64,000 nt of DNA from Paenibacillus sanguinis 2301083 = DSM 16941 (GTDB lineage Bacteria; Bacillota; Bacilli; Paenibacillales; Paenibacillaceae), in NCBI RefSeq assembly GCF_000374825.1, contig NZ_KB895379.1:124001-188000 (forward strand). The letters run 5' to 3'. Below are positions 61,700 to 64,000 of the stretch, piece by piece. The translations under genes and the position numbers were made by a program. The notes below the pieces were generated by a model, which saw nothing but the letters and a program-made list of their open reading frames with translations, searched no databases and was not told the DNA's origin. Position 1 is the stretch's first letter. Every line of letters begins with the position of its first letter.

Positions 61700-62380
61700 T
61701 TACATAAATCCATTCGCTGCCAGGAAGGGCACGTCGATGCCTTCCGTCCGTTTCTGACCATCCTGCTCCACTTCATTCTCCGCCAATTGGCCAAATCGCA
61801 GCATATGCTCCACGTATTTGCCTAAAATGTCGCATTCCAGGTTCACCGTATCCCCGGGCTTCTTAAAGGCCAATACCGTTTGTGCCAGCGTATGCGGGAT
61901 AATGGAAATCTTAAAGCTGCCGGCATTTGCCTCCACCACCGTCAGGCTGATTCCGTCCACTGCAATCGAGCCCTTTGGAATAATGTATTTGAACAAGGAT
62001 GAATTGCTGGGCTTAATCTCATAAACCACTGCATTCTGATCCCGGTTAATACTCCGGATCGTTCCCGTCCCGTCGGCATGCCCCTGAACGATATGACCGC
62101 CAAAACGGCCGTTCGCTGCCATCGCCCGCTCCAGGTTCACCCGGCTTCCCAGCTTCAAATCCTTCAAATTGGTATTGCGGTAGGTTTGCGGCATTACATC
62201 TACGGTGAAAGAAGTCGCGTTAAAAGAAATCGCGGTCAAGCATACGCCGTTAACGGATATGCTATCGCCCAATCTCAGCCCTTCTGTAACCACACTTGCC
62301 GAGATGCCCAGCAACATCGCTTCACCCTGCCGGTTGATCGATTTCATCGTTCCGATCTCTTCTACGAGTCCCGTAAACAT
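61700..62380 (-). CDS. ribE: Riboflavin synthase alpha chain
   Basis: Dismutates two lumazines to riboflavin. Two similar lumazine-binding domains: MFTGLVEEIGTMKS with DSISVNGVCLTA, and GHIVQGHADGTGTI with KGSIAVDGISLTV. 226 aa. The ATG at 62380 follows AAGGAGGG by about 9 bases; that site lies inside the ribD remnant upstream. Confidence 0.97.
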   Translation of the reverse strand: MFTGLVEEIGTMKSINRQGEAMLLGISASVVTEGLRLGDSISVNGVCLTAISFNATSFTVDVMPQTYRNTNLKDLKLGSRVNLERAMAANGRFGGHIVQGHADGTGTIRSINRDQNAVVYEIKPSNSSLFKYIIPKGSIAVDGISLTVVEANAGSFKISIIPHTLAQTVLAFKKPGDTVNLECDILGKYVEHMLRFGQLAENEVEQDGQKRTEGIDVPFLAANGFM

Positions 62381-62495
62381 CAAGCATTCCCTCCTTCACG
62401 GAGCCGACGACCCGATTAGCTCCAGTCTGTCCTAAAGCCCGCTCAGCCATATCCAGCGCCAAGCCCATGTAATACTCGTCATCGATGACCTTCAT
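62322..62495 (-). pseudogene. ribD: ribD remnant (5' end only; deletion joins it to ribE)
   Basis: An intact start with GAGGAG upstream (ATG at 62495) encodes MKVIDDEYYMGLALDMAERA, then LGQTGANRVVGSV, the opening of the RibD deaminase domain (normally followed by the metal site). After about 34 codons the sequence runs straight into the ribE ribosome binding site; the frame then reads the ribE start out of frame and stops at 62322. The zinc-binding HAE and CxxC parts and the whole reductase half are absent. The conserved SPNP is ANRV. RibD activity must come from elsewhere in the genome. Confidence 0.8.
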
Positions 62496-62534
62496 CCGTC
62501 CCACTCCTCTTTTCCCCTTACAAACCCTAACAAG

Positions 62535-62567
62535 CAAAAACAACCCTGCCGTAATCCGGCAGGGTTG
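62535..62567 (-). terminator. FMN-riboswitch terminator
   Basis: CAACCCTGCCG and CGGCAGGGTTG form an 11-bp perfect stem followed by TTTTTG on the minus strand, between the FMN aptamer and the ribD remnant. Confidence 0.92.
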
Positions 62568-62771
62568 ATATGAGAGTGATTCTACGCAAGTCAAAAATTA
62601 GCTGTTGTCAAATCTTATCCTATCTTAAATTAACAAGACGGATCGACAAATTCAACAAAGCAAAGCTGTTACTCCACCAGCTCACTTCTCCCATTGTGAA
62701 AAGTAGAACTTTGCCGAGTAAAGCCCTTGGTTCCTGACACATCGACGGTTTAGCCTATGTGTCACTTGCGT

Positions 62772-62922
62772 TTTCCTTCTCCCATCCAGACTATACTGTC
62801 GGTCCCGGAATCTCACCGGCTCAGCCGCATATGCTTGCTTCAAACATAATACGGGTCACGGACTTGTGCTCAGAAGAGCCATCACCGTCGGTGGGGAGTT
62901 GCACCCCGCCCCGAAGGATTAC
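62772..62922 (-). promoter_or_regulatory. FMN riboswitch (RFN element)
   Basis: The minus strand shows the RFN blocks in order: CTTCGGGGCGGGGTGCAA, CCCCACCG..GGTGATGG, CCGTGACCCG, GGTGAGATTCCGGGACCGAC and GTCTGGATGGGAGAAGGA. This is the flavin mononucleotide aptamer. With the terminator at 62535-62567 it should stop rib transcription when FMN is plentiful. Boundaries are approximate. Confidence 0.97.
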
Positions 62923-62950
62923 AATTATTTTGTTAGTTGCTTTCGGGCTA

Positions 62951-62979
62951 ATGTTATCATCCCGATACAGAAAATGCAA
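62951..62979 (-). promoter_or_regulatory. rib operon promoter
   Basis: TTGCAT (62979-62974), 17-base spacer, TAACAT (62956-62951) on the minus strand, directly before the FMN aptamer. Confidence 0.65.
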
Positions 62980-63045
62980 GGGCTCCTGTCGCAATTTGCC
63001 TAACCAAGCCAGTGACTTGCAAGGCAAATTGCTATCATTTATTGG

Positions 63046-64000
63046 TTAAAACTCAAACCTGAAATAAGTATGATACCGTTCATGATGAACTTGGTGAAGC
63101 GGAACAAAACGAATGCCATCCACAGTAAACTCAGGCCCCGTCATACTTGGCTCTAGCCGCCGGACAAACTCTTCGGTACTACAAGACCAAGTCAATAATT
63201 GTTGCCCTTCGTGAAGAGCAGCCATAATGTAAGGCCCGTAGCAAACACTCTTTATGCGAGCATCATCCGGTGCCGCCATCCATCTGATCGCATAGGGAAA
63301 CAACAACTCAATTCGATCTCCATCATGAGCTTGCTGCAGTACAAGATAACCGTCTTTGATGTCTACCTGCTGCCGCTTACCGTTAATTGTGACCTCAGGC
63401 AAGCCCTTTATCCACTCCGGAATTCGGAAATGAATCCGTATTTCTCGTCCTCCCGATAGGATGAATGCCGCCGTGTCTGCCAGCTTCTCCCGCTTCCGGG
63501 TTTGAGAAAGTGTTATGCCTTGCTCCTCCCACTCCAGGATGGACGGAATGTACAAATTGACATATAGCGTATCACCATCATGGAAATATATACTCTCCTG
63601 ATACTTAAAGTGGTTTTCCAGTCCAGTGCCATGGCAGCAGGTATTCTCGTGTGTGTCAAATTTCTTGCAGGACCCCGGCGCCAGCGGCAGGAAATAGGTG
63701 CTCCCCCCCTCAGCGCACTGATTATTTTCTGTGGCCAGGATATGATTGTAGAGCGTCCTTTCGTAGTAGTCCATGTACTCTGGCTTTGGCTCAAAGCTGT
63801 ACAGCTCCCTTGTCAGCTTCAGCATGTTGTAGCTGGCACAGGTTTCCGCCGTTTTGTCTGTCAGATAGGCAGCAATTTTGCCAGGCTCACGGAACATTTC
63901 CGTCTCCCCCACGCCACCGATCGAATAGGCATGATCTTCGATAACCATTCGCCAGAAGTTCTTGGCGGCCTCATAATACGCTGCATTTCCTTCCGCCTCG
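63046..64000 (-). CDS. Glycoside hydrolase family 127 (DUF1680) protein, 5'-truncated
   Basis: The C-terminal 317 codons of a GH127-type enzyme; the start lies beyond the window edge. The zinc/catalytic motif AETCASYN (Glu, Cys) and NTCCHGTGLE (the Cys pair; one Cys is the nucleophile in characterised beta-L-arabinofuranosidases) are present, as is YMDYYERTLYNHIL. The C-terminal beta domain contains the RIHFRIPEW segment. It probably cleaves arabinofuranosyl units of plant glycans; the specific linkage cannot be assigned. It reads toward the rib operon and ends about 70 bp from its promoter. Confidence 0.88.
   Translation of the reverse strand, partial: EAEGNAAYYEAAKNFWRMVIEDHAYSIGGVGETEMFREPGKIAAYLTDKTAETCASYNMLKLTRELYSFEPKPEYMDYYERTLYNHILATENNQCAEGGSTYFLPLAPGSCKKFDTHENTCCHGTGLENHFKYQESIYFHDGDTLYVNLYIPSILEWEEQGITLSQTRKREKLADTAAFILSGGREIRIHFRIPEWIKGLPEVTINGKRQQVDIKDGYLVLQQAHDGDRIELLFPYAIRWMAAPDDARIKSVCYGPYIMAALHEGQQLLTWSCSTEEFVRRLEPSMTGPEFTVDGIRFVPLHQVHHERYHTYFRFEF

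Noticed and set aside
1..64000. tRNA, rRNA, prophage, transposase or integrase genes
   Set aside because: None could be recognised on either strand; apart from small palindromic repeats the window looks like conserved core chromosome.

Overview
The window looks like a chromosomal segment of a spore-forming Firmicute of the Paenibacillaceae, most likely Paenibacillus. The evidence is AGGAGG-type ribosome binding sites with frequent TTG and GTG starts, sporulation and germination genes (spoIVA, spoVIF, spmAB, dacB, gerW, ypeB), TRAP, and a gene order that matches the aro-trp / spoIVA / res region of Bacillus subtilis. No rRNA, tRNA, phage, insertion sequence with a transposase, or CRISPR array was seen. 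Nearly all genes lie on the minus strand. The exceptions are a polysaccharide deacetylase, an unknown membrane-anchored protein, serA and a candidate small RNA.

Layout in window order. 1-2040: a partial histidine phosphatase and an ECF sigma/anti-sigma pair. 2060-4900: thiamine salvage operon tenA-thiM-thiD behind a TPP riboswitch with its own terminator. 4910-5053: a divergent promoter preceded by a CcpA cre-like site and followed by a two-hairpin RNA of about 85 nt. 5127-16700: aromatic supra-operon (transcribed aroC-aroB-aroH-trpEDCFBA-hisC-tyrA) with an internal trp promoter and a leader that carries a TRAP-binding array and an attenuator. 16850-18640: CNNM/CorC transporter with a structured leader, and a small HTH-like gene. 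18700-25000: cheR, ndk and quinone genes hepS-menG-ubiA-ubiX-mqnA-hepT. 25130-28410: hypothetical, mtrB (TRAP), hbs, spoIVA. 28570-35700: a lipoprotein, ferredoxin, nucleotidyltransferase, a DUF2768-like protein, spoVIF, gpsA, plsY, der, S1-type protein. 35840-41450: plsC, cmk, a small membrane protein, PilZ protein, ypeB, small zinc-ribbon, prsW, mecA-like. 41650-44910: membrane and secreted proteins. 45050-47250: T-box controlled serA. 47320-53180: resABCDE cytochrome c maturation and redox signalling. 53285-58210: rluB, spmB, spmA, dacB, gerW, DUF2953 protein. 58340-59750: scpAB. 59860-62980: FMN-riboswitch rib operon in which ribD is reduced to its first codons. 63046-64000: 5'-truncated GH127 glycosidase.

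The genes form connected circuits. The shikimate genes supply chorismate to three users in the window: TrpE, the AroH/TyrA branch, and MqnA, which starts the futalosine menaquinone route. TRAP, encoded at 25787-26041, has its apparent target in the trp leader at 13791-13883. HepS/HepT make the quinone side chain and MenG does the final methylation; the res operon matures c-type cytochromes that use the quinone. Four metabolite-sensing leaders can be read directly (TPP, FMN, T-box, TRAP), and a possible fifth precedes the CorC gene.

Most unusual points: the candidate cre-controlled sRNA, the two-cluster TRAP array with a visible long-range antiterminator, the promoter-ORF-terminator leader of corC, the collapsed ribD, the tandem 65-bp hairpins between the T-box terminator and serA, a ResE without an extracytoplasmic domain, a ResB with an N-terminal zinc ribbon, and at least two families of small palindromic repeats.
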